A stretch of DNA of 64,000 bases, taken from positions 36,234,011-36,298,010 of the forward strand of contig CM046297.1 in NCBI GenBank assembly GCA_025267735.1, given 5' to 3'. This document shows positions 12,640 through 23,828 of the stretch, piece after piece; the stretch's first letter is position 1; each line of letters opens with the position of its first letter. A program made the translations under genes and the position numbers. Source of the stretch: Mactra quadrangularis. Taxonomy: Eukaryota; Mollusca; Bivalvia; Venerida; Mactridae. A model generated the notes under the pieces. The model was not told the origin of the DNA. It was given only the letters and a program-made list of their open reading frames with translations, and searched no databases.

Positions 12640-14200
12640 AGACACACACTCACACTTAAAATCTTATGTTTATAATACGCTTTAAAAAATCCGACCGTTC
12701 CGTTTAAATGCAAATTTCCATTATATCATATAAAAATAAATCTTGATTCGGCGTAATATTTAAATATTTGTATCCGAAAGAACATTTAAATGAACTTTTG
12801 TATGAAGATATAATTTATACTCCTGTTAATAAAACATGAGTCAAAATACAGATTATCGGTTTCCAAAAAAGTTTAAGTTATGTAAACATGTAATATTCAA
12901 TATTATTTTTGAAAGGCATTTTATTAAGAGTTGTTATTTCAACGATTTGACTTTTTGCTTTTATCAAAATAATTTAATTAAAGTTTTATGTCGGACTCTG
13001 ATGTTACAATATATGGCCTTATTTAGTTTCTAAAAGCTCGTATGTAAAACAATATTATTTTATTCACCATGCGAAATAACATGTCTAAGTTAGATTTGAA
13101 TATTTAATGATAAAATACTGCATATTAATGAAAGTTTTATAGGTCCGTGACTAAACTTTACATGTTTAATTAAATATAATCTTCCTAGCGTTTATTAAGG
13201 ATCCTATATACACATGGTATTTGGTTTATTTCAGTTAAATTATAAGTGATATTTTAGATCTGTGTATGTTTGTGTACATGAGCGTTTCTTTATTTATTCA
13301 GTTATTTAATTTAACTGTAATTTTGAATAGTTTCTCAATTAATTTTAAGACCCCACCTGCGTCAGATATTTTGGTATTTTATTACGATACTCTACAGCAT
13401 TGGTAGAAGTAGATATATGCTTTTATAAATGATTAAAATATAGACTTCACGTGCATTCAATAATACACATGTACAATTTATTTTTTGGAATTAAATGTTT
13501 CCTGAACAAATATACAGGCCTTTCTTGAAAATCAAATGTTCTGCTGTAAGAAAAATTTGTAGGTTCATTGTGGAAGTACATACATAATATTGTATATACA
13601 TTTGTATAAGTAATTAATTGTAAAAGAAAGGGGTCTGGGAAAGCTGGTTTGGTTAGAAAAGCGAATCGATCGGTGAACATAGTCTGGTGAAAAGAGATGA
13701 TATTATGATTGGAGCTCATTAATTAAATGTATTTATTATTGGCTGAATGTAAAGATGTTCATTGGAGCGTTTAGCACGTTTTTCACGTGCCATATTGTGT
13801 AGGTTTGAACGTATTGAGTTTTGAAAACTCATTCGAGCTTCGGACAGGACAAAGGAAACATCGTTAAATACTTTATCGTTCATCGAATTTTAATTTGAGT
13901 ATGGCTTCGTCTTAAACGCTTTGACTGATGTCAGTGCGAATCAAGAGTGTGTGGCTTTAATCAAAAGAAACATGGACATGAGGGAAAATATCTCACCAAT
14001 CAAGGAGACGAGACATTGTTAACCTGGATTTTGGACATTTGGTTGGAATTTGGGTGAGACGTAGCACGTGGTCAAGGTAAGCTCTCGGGGGATAATACAG
14101 ATATTGTTGATACGTTTTGACTATTGAATATTTGTTTTTGGTTCTCAACTCAATGATTTAATGTGAGAATTCTCTTCGTCTGTTTCTGATAAAATTAAAA
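12640..14200. other. AT-rich intergenic DNA, nothing identified
   Basis: Mostly AT-rich. From about 13780 to 14085 the composition is more balanced, and the sequence ends in a good donor-like site (GTCAAG|GTAAGC near 14076). This could be a leader exon of an unrecognised transcript or a retroelement flank. No coding frame was recognised. Confidence 0.35.
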
Positions 14201-14207
14201 GGACCCA

Positions 14208-14295
14208 AATAGTGCAGTCGGCTAAGGGGAAGGAACGGAAATGAACATATGAACAGTTCAAGAGGTCTCTGGTTCGAAACCTAGCAAATGCCTAA
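14208..14295 (+). repeat. tRNA-like sequence (SINE head or tRNA relic)
   Basis: A box-A-like TAGTGCAGTCGGCTAAGG and a box-B-like GGTTCGAAACC lie about 50 bases apart, with sequence between them that does not fold as a normal anticodon arm. I read it as a tRNA-derived relic, not a functional tRNA gene. Confidence 0.4.
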
Positions 14296-14389
14296 ATATT
14301 TGAAAGAGAGAAAGAGAAAATAATGATTTTTTATATATACATTGAATCCCAAAGATTCAATTTGAATTTATAATGAAAATACTGACGTT

Positions 14390-14913
14390 TAGATGATATA
14401 AATAAGTTTTCTAGTGTTGGCTTCATTAACAACATTGCTACAGCTCTGAAACACAAATTTAAATACAGAAATAGACTTATTAAGGTTGACTTCTCCTCTC
14501 CCGGGGACTGGGCTACAGAGAGGGACTATGAAAAGCCTTCACTCGGCAGAGACAGTGAAGATGAGAAGAAAGTAAAAGCCATCGAAAGCAATGCTTTGAA
14601 AGAGTGTTAATTATTCACAGTCTCCATTATCTCCTGTTTCATCTCATGATTTTGTTTCTATTTCATGCCCTAAACTATTCACTACGGATGCTACATGTAT
14701 GTCCTTGGCAGACAGACATTTCTTGGGAGAAGTTCCTCAACAGTGGCTTATGGAGAAGCCATGTTAACAGGAACTTATCATACAACAGATCATCGAGATA
14801 AGCATCAGATGAGTATATGTTTTCAATGTGGACGTCGTGGACATTTCAGACGAGAATGTCTCGGGTCCAATACGATCCAAAATGGTATCAACACCAGTAT
14901 AATCAATATTTGA
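14390..14913 (+). pseudogene. Decayed retroelement gag-like fragment with CCHC zinc knuckle
   Basis: A first open stretch (about 14390-14610) encodes FKYRNRLIKVDFSSPGDWA, then a DSEDEKKVKAIESNALK stretch and a stop. A second, in another frame (14695-14913), encodes CFQCGRRGHFRREC (cysteines and histidine at 14818-14859), an exact C-x2-C-x4-H-x4-C knuckle of the nucleic-acid-binding type found in retroelement gag proteins. Both halves resemble the short gag-like proteins I associate with DIRS-type elements in marine invertebrates; that assignment is from memory and moderate. The frame change and stop between the halves show it is dead. No reverse transcriptase or integrase/recombinase was seen nearby. 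Confidence 0.6.
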
Positions 14914-15246
14914 GTCACAGGAAAGGAACCAACCGACAGCGAAAATCAATGATGAGTATATTTTTTATATCTAGATTTAATCAAGATTTTGATTTTCTTA
15001 CTACCAGGAACAATCAAACATTTTCAAAAGTGTTATTTCTGGTGACTTTGTTAATGACAGGTTAAAATGTAATATAGACTATTGGTAAGAGATAGGTGTT
15101 AATCTATATTTTTCAATAGTAATGTTTCAGTTATTAAACTTTAAGTCATAAATAAATAACTATTTAGATTATAAGAGTAACTAGTATTAGCAAAATATTG
15201 CTCTCCACAAACGTTGCAATTATATGTGATAGTTAACATTATGTAA

Positions 15247-16890
15247 CCGTCTGTATCTTGAACAAGCAAAGAAGTGTGCTTCACACTGGTTGAGATTATA
15301 TGAGATACTAATTTAAGAAGAGTGCTTCACACTTGTTGAGATTATATGAGATAAATTTATGGAATTTTTGTGACTGTCTGTATCTTGAACAGGCAAAGAA
15401 GTGTGCTTCACACTTGTTGAGATTATATGAGATAAATTTATGGAATTTTTGTGACTGTCTGTATCTTGTAAAGGCAAAGAAGTGTGTTTCACACTTGTTG
15501 AGATTATATGAGAAATTTTTTTTTGAATTTTTGTGACTGTCTGTATCTTGTACAGGCAAAGAAGTGTGCTTCACACTTGTTGAGATAATGAATAAAATAA
15601 AAAAAAAAGAAATAAAAAAAAAGAAAAAAAATGTGGCTGTCTGTATCTTGTACAGGCAAAGAAGTGTGCTTCACACTTGTTGAAATAATAAAAAAAATGT
15701 GGCTGTCTGTATCTTGTTCAGGCAAAGAAGTGTGCTTCACACTTGTTGAAATTATATGAGACGAATTTATTGATATTTTTGTGACAAAAAATGTGGCTGT
15801 CTGTATCTTGTTCAGGCAAAGAAGTGTGCTTCACACTTGTTGAGATTATATGAGATGAATTTATTGATATTTGTGTGACTGTCTGTATCTTGTACAGGCA
15901 AAGAAGTGTGCTTCACACTTGTTGAAATTATATGAGATGAATTTATTGATATTTTTGTGACTGTCTGTATTTTGTACAGGCAAAAAGTACGTTCACACTT
16001 GTTGAAATTATATGAGATGAATTAATTGATATGTTTGTGACTGTCTGTATATTGTACAGGCAAAAAAGTGTGCTTCACACTTGTTGAGATAATAAAAAAA
16101 TGTGACTGTCTGAATCTTGTGCAGGCAAATAAATGTGCTTCACACTTGTTGAGATTATATGAAATTCATTTATTTATACTTGTATTTTTGAAACTGTATG
16201 CATCTTATATAGGCAAAGAAGTGTGCTTCACAATTGTTGTTTCATATGATATATTAATATTTTTTATGACTGACTATCTTGTACAGGCAAATAAGTGTGC
16301 TTCACTCGTTGAGATTTTATGCAATAATAATATTTTTGAGACTGTCTTTATCTTGTTCAGGCATAGAAGTGTGCTTCATACTTGTTGAGATTATATGAGA
16401 TTCTTGTAATGATATTTTTGAAAACGTCTGTATCTTACACAGGCAAAGAAACGTGCTTCACACTTGATATAAAATGAGATAATAATATTTTTGTGACTGT
16501 CTTTATTATGTTCAGGCAAAGAAGTGTGCTTCACACTTGTTGAGATTATATGAAATAAATGTATTGATATTTTTGTGACTGTCTGTATCTAGTTCAAGCA
16601 AAGAAGTGTGCTTTACACTTGTTTAGGTTATGATATACTAATATAAGAAGTGCTTCACACTTTTTGAGATTATGTGAGACAAAAAAAATCTGTCTGTATC
16701 TTATACAGGCAAAGAAATATGTTTCACATTTTTATTTAGATAATGTGAGATATTGATATTTTTTGTGACTGTTTGTATCTTGTTCAGGAAAAGACATTCA
16801 CACTTGTAGACATTATATTAGAATCTAAAATGTTTTTGTTGCAGTTTTTGTCTGGTATTGGCAAAGAAGTGTGCTTCACACTTGTTGAGG
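15247..16890 (+). repeat. Tandem array of about 22 hairpin-bearing repeats
   Basis: About 22 copies of a unit 60-100 bases long. The core is CTGTCTGTATCTTGTACAGG, then CAAAGAAGTGTGCTTCACAC and TTGTTGAGATTATATGAGA, followed by a spacer (often TTTATTGATATTTTTGTGA) that varies in length and includes A-runs around 15590-15640. Each unit contains AAGTGTGCTTCACACTT, a perfect 7-bp stem with a 3-base loop. Copies near 15320 and 16645 share a truncated variant (TAAGAAG...GTGCTTCACAC). The core is much better conserved than the spacers. The array starts about 330 bp after the zinc-knuckle fragment. Open frames across it are repeat artefacts. Confidence 0.9.
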
Positions 16891-18778
16891 ATAATTGTCA
16901 ACAATTTTTAGATTTTGAAATTGAACTCTTTATCTACTAATCAGATTTTGCATTTTATTGTTGAAAATTTATAAAATATAGAGACTAAATATGGGTTCAA
17001 AATAAGTTTGAATGACGCTATGTTCTTGGCAATTTGTTTTCTAAGTTTCGCTTGAATTTTAAGATACATTTAAGTAGTTAGAATTAAAGACGAGACCTCT
17101 GTTTTTTCTCAGGATTGACATATAAAGTTTTTCACTGCGTCTAACAGAATTGACCAGGGTTCTTAATCGTCAAAAGCCTTATCACCGTATTTCGTCGTTA
17201 ATCCTTCTGTATTGTATTGTTTAAAATATCGTAAGAACTTTGATTATTTAGGCTGCCTAGATGTGTTAATGTGAGCTATTCATTTTTAAGAACATTATTA
17301 GAAGCTATGGCTGCTGTTAAAAGCGGTATTAATAATGGATGATGGATATCCAATCTGAAATCCGATATCGCTAAAGATGAGTATGTGATACAATCAATTG
17401 AAGTTTTAAGATCTATATCTTTGCATCTCAAAATTTAAATGCGATAATTTTTTAAGACATGCAGTTTCATGCAATAATACGTTTTCCTGGATAAATGGAC
17501 ATATAATTAGATATTGTTGTTATATTTTATATTTCTTTTCAAAGCAATCGTCTATTTGAACGCAGACTGAAGTCTACGCTCTTATATGGAATGAGTTTTG
17601 AATTTGTCTGAGCACGCGGAACAATTTTGGTATCATTGGCACGGCACATATATTCATGAGGGCCACCATGAAACATATTAGGCTAAAACGTGTACTTTTC
17701 TGTGATCATCTAGACAGTGAGTTCTAGTTAGTGAATTTTGATGATTTATTATACAATGTATCTGGTGTGTTTTTGTAAATATATCATTTATGCGCTTAAG
17801 CATTTGTTTTATACTAAGAATGAGTTTCTTGAATAAAATTGTTAAATATCTTCTCCCTAAACTGTGATTTAGATTTAAGTATTATCACACGTGAGTTCAT
17901 TTTGTACAAAAAGGTTCGTTACCATCAAATCATAGAATATTTGGGACGGTCTAAACCATTGACGCTTAAATGACACACGAAGGAGGATTATCAGACCATG
18001 CCTTGATAATTATCATTTAATTATACATTATATATTTTAGTGCATAGTTTATATGATATTGTTAAGTAGCTTTAATTGAATAGCAACCAAAAAGTAATAT
18101 TTTTAAACAGTTTATAAAAAGAAATTAATACTGAAAATGATTTTTTTTTAACTTTACCTCTCAAACAGAGACGTTTTACACGTTCTGAATTATATTCAAT
18201 TTATGACACAAAGCTATAGAATTATTGGGCTCTTCTTTGCCGCATATATCATTATTTTTTCTTTAGATGTATATACACATCATGCAACCACTATTCGGCT
18301 GTATGTGGCGCTTTGTATCAATCTTTCTTGAGGTCTTGGATCAATTATTGTCAGGAACGCTTGTCTCAAATGTGCTCTTTGTTGCTTTCCATCAATTTTT
18401 TCTTGCATATTACCAGACTATTGAAAAGTGAGGGTGGACTAATACTTGAATATATACCCGTTCTTTTTGGGTCGAGGATATAAACCGTACCTGTCCGGGC
18501 ATACCTATTTATGAGTTTGTTATTTTCTTGAAATGATAATCGAAAATAAATAATTTATGTTTGGCCTGAAAGGCTTTGAAGAGAAAACATAATAGAAAAT
18601 ATTATTAATACACAAGTTTGTAATTCACCACTACTTTTATAATTGTCATTATTAAGTCCCCCTTCCCTTTTCCTAGCAGGGTATTATTTACACAGGTGAG
18701 CGATACAGGACCACTTTTGTCCCACCTCTTTTATTTGGTGAACTCTTAACTTGATTAACTACTCCATCATAATAACCA
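16891..18778. other. Intergenic DNA, nothing identified
   Basis: AT-rich single-copy-looking sequence with no recognised gene, tRNA or clear transposon end. Confidence 0.5.
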
Positions 18779-18847
18779 CATTCTCGTACCCCGAGGTTAT
18801 CAAGATTCTCGTATCGAGAATCTTACTAGGCTCTAGGAACGAGAATG
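18779..18847. repeat. Nested inverted repeat (cruciform-prone site)
   Basis: The inner arms AAGATTCTCG (18802-18811) and CGAGAATCTT (18815-18824) are perfect with a 3-base loop. They lie within outer arms CATTCTCGT (18779-18787) and ACGAGAATG (18839-18847). Both pairs share the word ATTCTCG, so the site is four related words arranged symmetrically. Confidence 0.7.
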
Positions 18848-19284
18848 GATAACCATGAAGTGTTTACAGACAAAAAACTATTTTATAGGTGCACGAACGC
18901 CAGAAAATCTACACACCGTGCCAATCACTTGATTTTTATACACAAGTATTATTTATTTTCAACTTCACGCGAAGTCGTCAATTTTGAGGCTTGAAGTGAA
19001 ACACGCTTGTAATATGTGCATTTTCTGGCACCGTTTCCAAACAGAACATGCCTGTATCTGATAAATTATCGAGGAATAACCGATCTAAATCACAACTTTT
19101 CGAAGTGATATTAAACTTGCATCCAAACATGCAGAGATCTTGATTCGAGTTTTAATATTTATCAAGCGCCAGGCTTTCTGCATTGGAATGGAAACTGCCG
19201 CGTTGAGATAATCAAAAACGTAGATTTAGATATCGTTAACGACGTTGGCAATTTCTTTACATTTCATAACTTTCATTTTTCACA

Positions 19285-19545
19285 GTCTTGTAATTTTAAT
19301 GACGGGCGAACATATGAAATTGAATTTTAAAACTGGTGGGTAATTTCTGAAGGCTATATGCACTCTTATGTTTGATAATTTGTCTTATACGTACTTATGA
19401 ATACTTAAGATAAACACGTTTCATAATATTCGAGATATGACACATTTTTAGTCTTCAAATTTTAAAGATGGGGAAGACATGAAAAATTATATTTTAAAAC
19501 TGGCGGGTAATTTCTGAAGGCTAGATGCACTCTTAAGTTAGAAAC
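19285..19545 (+). repeat. Local tandem duplication, period about 165 bp
   Basis: TTTTAAAACTGGTGGGTAAT with TTCTGAAGGCTATATGCACT (about 19325-19370) recurs as TTTTAAAACTGGCGGGTAAT with TTCTGAAGGCTAGATGCACT (about 19490-19535). Related sequence precedes both (a CAGTCTTG/TAGTCTTC word, a GACGGGCGAA/GATGGGGAAG word and CATGAAA). Confidence 0.6.
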
Positions 19546-20224
19546 TGGTTCATTCTGATTTTGATAACGATTGCAAATACACATACACTGTCCTCCAAAA
19601 GTTCATTCACAGTACAAATAATTGAATTGCTGCAATTTTAAGTTCAAATTTGAAGAATTATTATATTGTTTCTAAATTCATACATTATTGATGCAATGAA
19701 AATAGAATTTCTATCGTACATGCTATTTTTGAGTTGCAGCTAACGTCATCTTACAGCCTCTGGAACTATGGTCGACGTATCTCATTAAACCAGTATCAAG
19801 TTTCAGATATTTTTATAAATACATATCCACAAGACAAATGGACTGATTAGAAAAAGCAAAACTGAACATCATTTAACAATTAACTGCTTTTATAACCTAT
19901 TAAAATTCTATTCAATATACTCTATAAATTGTGAATGTGTGAAGGAACTTTTGGATGGCAGTGTAAATTGAAATTTTGTTGGCGAAGATATTAATGTTAT
20001 TTTGGTATACCTTTGGGTAATTTCTTAAGGCACCTAAGTGATATCCGAATTTGATATTGTATCTTTCACCCAGTTTTCCCCTTAGCAAGATATTAGCATG
20101 ATTTAATGCTGATAATAATTTATTCTCTTGTCTGTACTCCATACAAGTATATTGGTAACATCATTATTCAGTTAAATCTGTAGATATTTCTTTAACTTCA
20201 ATATATTGATGCGTTTTATTCATC

Positions 20225-20336
20225 TGTCATCGGCGTAAACATTAACCCCACTGATTTAAATGCTTATTGCATTATTTTTATCTCTATCGATAAACGAGTA
20301 TTTAAAACAGCGGGGTTAATGGTGACGCCGACGACA
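20225..20336. mobile_element. TIR element family C (TTAACCCC type), copy 1
   Basis: Left arm TGTCATCGGCGTAAACATTA then ACCCCACTGATTTAAAT; right arm is the inverse with a few changes (ATTTAAAACAGCGGGGTTAA, GGTGACGCCGACGACA). It is a nearly fully foldable 112-bp element. Related copies are at 23417, 27694 and 48242. Confidence 0.75.
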
Positions 20337-20370
20337 ATTCAATCACATTTACCAATATGTCACGGTACTT

Positions 20371-21497
20371 ACGTATAAACTTTATTTCCTCCAATATTTG
20401 AAGATTAACAAAGAACAAACATGTACAAGTCAGAAATATAACATATATACATAAATCACATAAATTTCATTGAACAATCTATTAACTTGCAATCCCCCGT
20501 GGTTGATTGCCTAACTTCGAAACGAAACAAGTTAGACAATCTACAGGGGAAGACAGGTTTTAATAATTCATATTAACTCACAATAGCCAGAGTGAATGAA
20601 CCAATGTATAAACATAATATACTCTATTATACGTATATGTTTATTTTTAAATGCACATTTTTTGCATAATTAATGCAAGGTTAAAGTTTATACTTTTGTC
20701 TGAAGTATCATACTTTAATACTGAACACAAGAGAGATACACACTGAGCACTTGGCGAATGTTTGATAAGTTCAATATATGAACTAATTCCACAAGAGTTT
20801 ATAAACTCATCCCACAACTTAACGCGCAATTGTGAATTCTTAGTACAGAAACAAAGTTTGTGTATCATTATTTTATTAACTACCAAAGAGCATTTTGAAC
20901 AAATTAGTCGAAAATCATCGTCATACAATGACCCGATAATTGCACAAAGCGTTTTACAGGTAAATAAGTATTGAGGATTAGACTTCGCCACCGGCCAAAT
21001 AATGCATGGTAGATTATCACGTAAATAAGTCTGTGATAAATAAGATAGAGAACTATCGTCACATAAACGTTCAAAAGACCCACGTTTAACGGGTTTTATA
21101 ACATTAACATGTAATATTTGTTTCCACGTTGCTTTAGATGGAAAATTTCCAGTTGTAACATACTGTTCGAAAAAATAGTCCATATTATATTTTTTTAAAA
21201 TTCTGTTAGCTTCCGGTATAAAACCATTACGTTGATTGTCAAAACTTGAAAATCGAACAAGTCTATCATTAAATATTGTTTTAGCCAAATATATGTTTGG
21301 AAGTCTACATAATTGACCAAAAAACTGTAATTTCCTATAATCTATTATTGTTTCTATTGGTGTCATATCAATAGCACATAGTGAAAAATCAGTTGAAGTA
21401 TAACGTTTCAATGATTGCATGTATTTAACACAGAACCTATGAGTTCTCTCGAGAGTAAGTAGTTGGGATGATGAAATATTTCCCCACAGCTCACATA
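20371..21497 (-). mobile_element. 5'-truncated non-LTR retrotransposon (LINE)
   Basis: On the minus strand the element opens inside the C-terminal part of ORF2 and runs to a 3' end GGAGGAAATAAAGTTTATAC near 20371. Its 3' UTR holds a strong hairpin around 20490-20550 (CCCCCGTGGTTGATTGCCTA against its near inverse), the kind of structure that LINE reverse transcriptases can recognise. Upstream (21498-21605) lies another 3' end of similar type, so this copy landed on the tail of an earlier insertion. 5' truncation is the usual result of target-primed reverse transcription. Confidence 0.75.
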
Positions 21498-21552
21498 GAT
21501 AGATAGATTCCTTTATTTCCTCCTTATCTGGAGAGTAGTAACATATATACAA
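20647..21552 (-). pseudogene. LINE ORF2 C-terminal fragment
   Basis: An open frame of 301 codons. The first 20 or so residues come from the tail of the neighbouring LINE; the real element starts near ELWGNISSSQLL. It continues with LERTHRFCVKYMQSL, MTPIETIIDYRKLQFFGQL and a C-terminal CSKC...IHKLCFC cluster. This is the region after the reverse-transcriptase domain in molluscan non-LTR elements, where a Cys/His cluster near the C-terminus is common. The RT and endonuclease domains are absent, so it cannot move on its own. The frame is uninterrupted, which suggests a recent insertion. The clade is not assigned. Confidence 0.7.
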
Positions 21553-21605
21553 TATTTACAATTATACATGCAAAATCATAGTTAATACAAAAGAAATAAA
21601 CATAA
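21498..21605 (-). mobile_element. 3' end of a second LINE, with tetranucleotide tail
   Basis: Minus strand reads ATATGTTACTACTCTCCAG, ATAAGGAGGAAATAAAGGAA and then (TCTA)n-like TCTATCTATCTATG. The GGAGGAAATAAAG word is shared with the 3' end of the adjacent LINE at 20371. A simple-repeat tail is typical of several LINE clades. Only a short 3' fragment is visible. Confidence 0.5.
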
Positions 21606-21685
21606 CATAGTATATTTTACGCGTGATTACTATGGTTTATATAAATCATAATGAGTGTTCACATTATGGGGAAAGAGATATGTAA

Positions 21686-21763
21686 GTGGCCAAAGATAGC
21701 TCATTTTGGAGAGCACTCGCCCTGTAAGCGAGGGGTCCTGGGTTGGAGTCCCGATAAGACTGC
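21686..21763 (+). repeat. tRNA-like sequence (SINE head or tRNA pseudogene)
   Basis: Box A-like TAGCTCATTTTGGAGAGCA; a CTCGC/GCGAG stem around loop CCTGTAA; box B-like GGTTGGAGTCC with one change from the GGTTCRANYCC consensus. The anticodon-loop base 33 is C instead of the near-universal U and the acceptor arm does not pair well, so I do not call a functional tRNA. Confidence 0.5.
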
Positions 21764-22344
21764 TTATTTTTCTTATACCCTGTGACAAATACATTATAAA
21801 TAATTAAACATTATGCTGACAATATGAGTATTGAGGTGATAGGTAATGCTTTAGTAATTATAAAACTACTCTCTTTCGAAATCGTGATTTTATTTACATT
21901 TTAATATGTTAATTAAATTCAACATGGCTCATTTTATGAATGGTACTTTAGAATTATTAATATTTCATTTGCAAACACTCCCGTCTTACTCAATGTGCAA
22001 ATGAATTCTTAATTACATAATTTTAAGTTTGCCCTAGTTGCATTATATAATTCAACTACAAAGAAATGCATAAACAGTTAATGAACCTTAATGCATTCAT
22101 TATTATTCAAGTATGTTTTATGCTAGTGTATGTTACAAGTATAAGACTTTAATTATAACATGGGGCGATGTTTTTTGATATTGCTGCTTTAAAAGTATTG
22201 TAATGAATGATGCTTTGCGCATTCGGAACAACTTGACTATTTTTTATTAATGTATAGTTTTAGTGAATGACCGAGGATTTCCGAATGATGCTTTACGACG
22301 CGTTTCAATGGTTAGTTCAATAATATTTGCGGTTGTTGCCCCTG

Positions 22345-22440
22345 GACATGCCTAGATCTCTGGACCCAAGCTCTTTGACCTAGTACTATATACGCAGAAT
22401 ATCTTTTCCAATGGCTGACAACTGTCCATACTCGATACAT
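22345..22440 (-). repeat. SINE-like repeat family A, copy 5 (inverted fragment)
   Basis: On the minus strand GTATGGACAGTTGTCAGCCA, then TTGG and later CCAGAGATCTAGGCATG match the second half of family A (compare GGCAGTTGTCAGCCACTTG and TATAGATCTAGAC at 3.9 kb). Confidence 0.45.
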
Positions 22441-23225
22441 GATTAAACCAACGTACCGTGGTGATCTATTCTACATTACCAAAATTGTTGTCGAAATTTC
22501 CATTAAAAATATAACCTGCAATGAACATGTATCGAACGCGGTTCACCTTTCTGGAAGTCCAGTTCACAAACCATACGAAGATCCACTTGGTTGATTCCGT
22601 AAACATACGATCGCAGCTATCGCCAATACATTCCGAAAGTTTATAAACAAGTTATTAAAATATGCACAATTTTTCCAAAACGCCGAAAAAAATAATTGGC
22701 GAGAATTAAAAAGTCTCCCACGGTAAGGGAGAGAACTCCATCACTCATTGGCACGCAGTCGCTATCATCGACAATTTACTGTAAATCATCGCGGATACTT
22801 CCCACTGTGAGTTAAACAGATACGTTGTTAGCCTGTTTTAGAGCTAAAGGTAACAATTTTTGCACGTGAACTTGGGGAATTCCAAGCACTGTGTATCATA
22901 TGTACAATGTGTCAAGACGCGAAATTTTTGGAGTTAAAAATTTTGTGATTTTTTTTTAGAATAGGTTTTGTTTGTGATTTTATTCAACTGGATTAATGTG
23001 ATTTATTTATTTTGTGTTGGAATAAAATTTATTCGTGAGTTTGAATGTAATATCTTTTCATGGATTTAACATCTGTTTTGTGAATTATTTTTTCTGGTTT
23101 TTAAAATATTTTGGATAATTAAAAGCATATGCTGAAGGAAGCATTCTTGTATATATAATTTAACAGGTAAATAAATTCTGTCAAAAATGAATTGTTAAAA
23201 CTTTTAACAAACTTTATGAGGATTG
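22441..23225. other. Intergenic DNA, nothing identified
   Basis: No exon, TIR pair or repeat family was recognised here. Confidence 0.45.
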
Positions 23226-23345
23226 TTTTGGTGGTTGGGCCGACTCTCAGGGATAAGGAGGTCCCTAGTTCGACCCCTAGGGGTCACAAAGAACACAAGG
23301 CACGGGTTGGTAGCGCAGTTGGTTTAATTGATGTACATGTTATCA
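23226..23345 (+). repeat. tRNA-like fragments
   Basis: A box-B-like AGTTCGACCCC near 23267 and a box-A-like TGGTAGCGCAGTTGG near 23310 lie in the wrong order for one tRNA, so two relics, or one rearranged SINE, are likely. Confidence 0.3.
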
Positions 23346-23416
23346 ATGTAACGCAAGTAATTTTATAAATGAAAATTATTCATGCAACACAGCTTAATGA
23401 TAATGTTGATAAACTA

Positions 23417-23559
23417 TTGTTGAATTTTATTCACATGTCAGTGGTGCATACATTAACCCTACTGATTTAAATACCCACTACAGTACTTCTGTACTCAGGA
23501 TAGATTTAAATCAGCGAGGTTAATGTATGCATCACTGACAGTTGAATAAAATTTAACAA
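23417..23559. mobile_element. TIR element family C, copy 2 (best preserved)
   Basis: TTGTTGAATTTTATTCACAT, GTCAGTGGTGCATACATTAA, CCCTACTGATTTAAAT forms the left arm. The right arm is its close inverse, ending TTGAATAAAATTTAACAA. Arms of about 57 bases leave about 30 bases of loop. Confidence 0.85.
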
Positions 23560-23565
23560 TAATTC

Positions 23566-23795
23566 ATGTTGATTTGGAATTTGCTCAGATGGTTTGAAAT
23601 TGAGAGTACGTGTATATTTATATGCTAAGCGCGAACTGAATAAAATATGAAGATAATTAATCTTGATTTTGGAATTTTCTAAGATGGTTTGAAATTACAA
23701 AAAATGTGTATGTTTTTATACTTTATAGCGCGTACTGAATAAAATATAACGATACTTCATGTTGATTTTGGAATGTACTCAGGCGAGTCTTTTTT
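23566..23795 (+). repeat. Short tandem repeat, about 95-bp unit, 2.5 copies
   Basis: TTGATTTGGAATTTGCTCAG, then ATGGTTTGAAATT and AACTGAATAAAATAT, recurs starting near 23566, 23661 and 23761 (third copy partial). It starts directly at the edge of the family C element, and its GAATAAAATAT resembles that element's end. Confidence 0.6.
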
Positions 23796-23828
23796 CTATT
23801 TTCAAAATGTGAATCGATATATTCAAAT

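Noticed and set aside
15247..16890. CRISPR-like array
   Set aside because: Repeats and spacers are irregular in length, spacers are similar AT-rich sequence, the genome is eukaryotic and no cas genes exist; it is a tandem minisatellite-like array.
21686..21763. Functional tRNA gene
   Set aside because: Poor acceptor pairing, C instead of U at position 33 and a changed box B; more likely a tRNA-derived relic.
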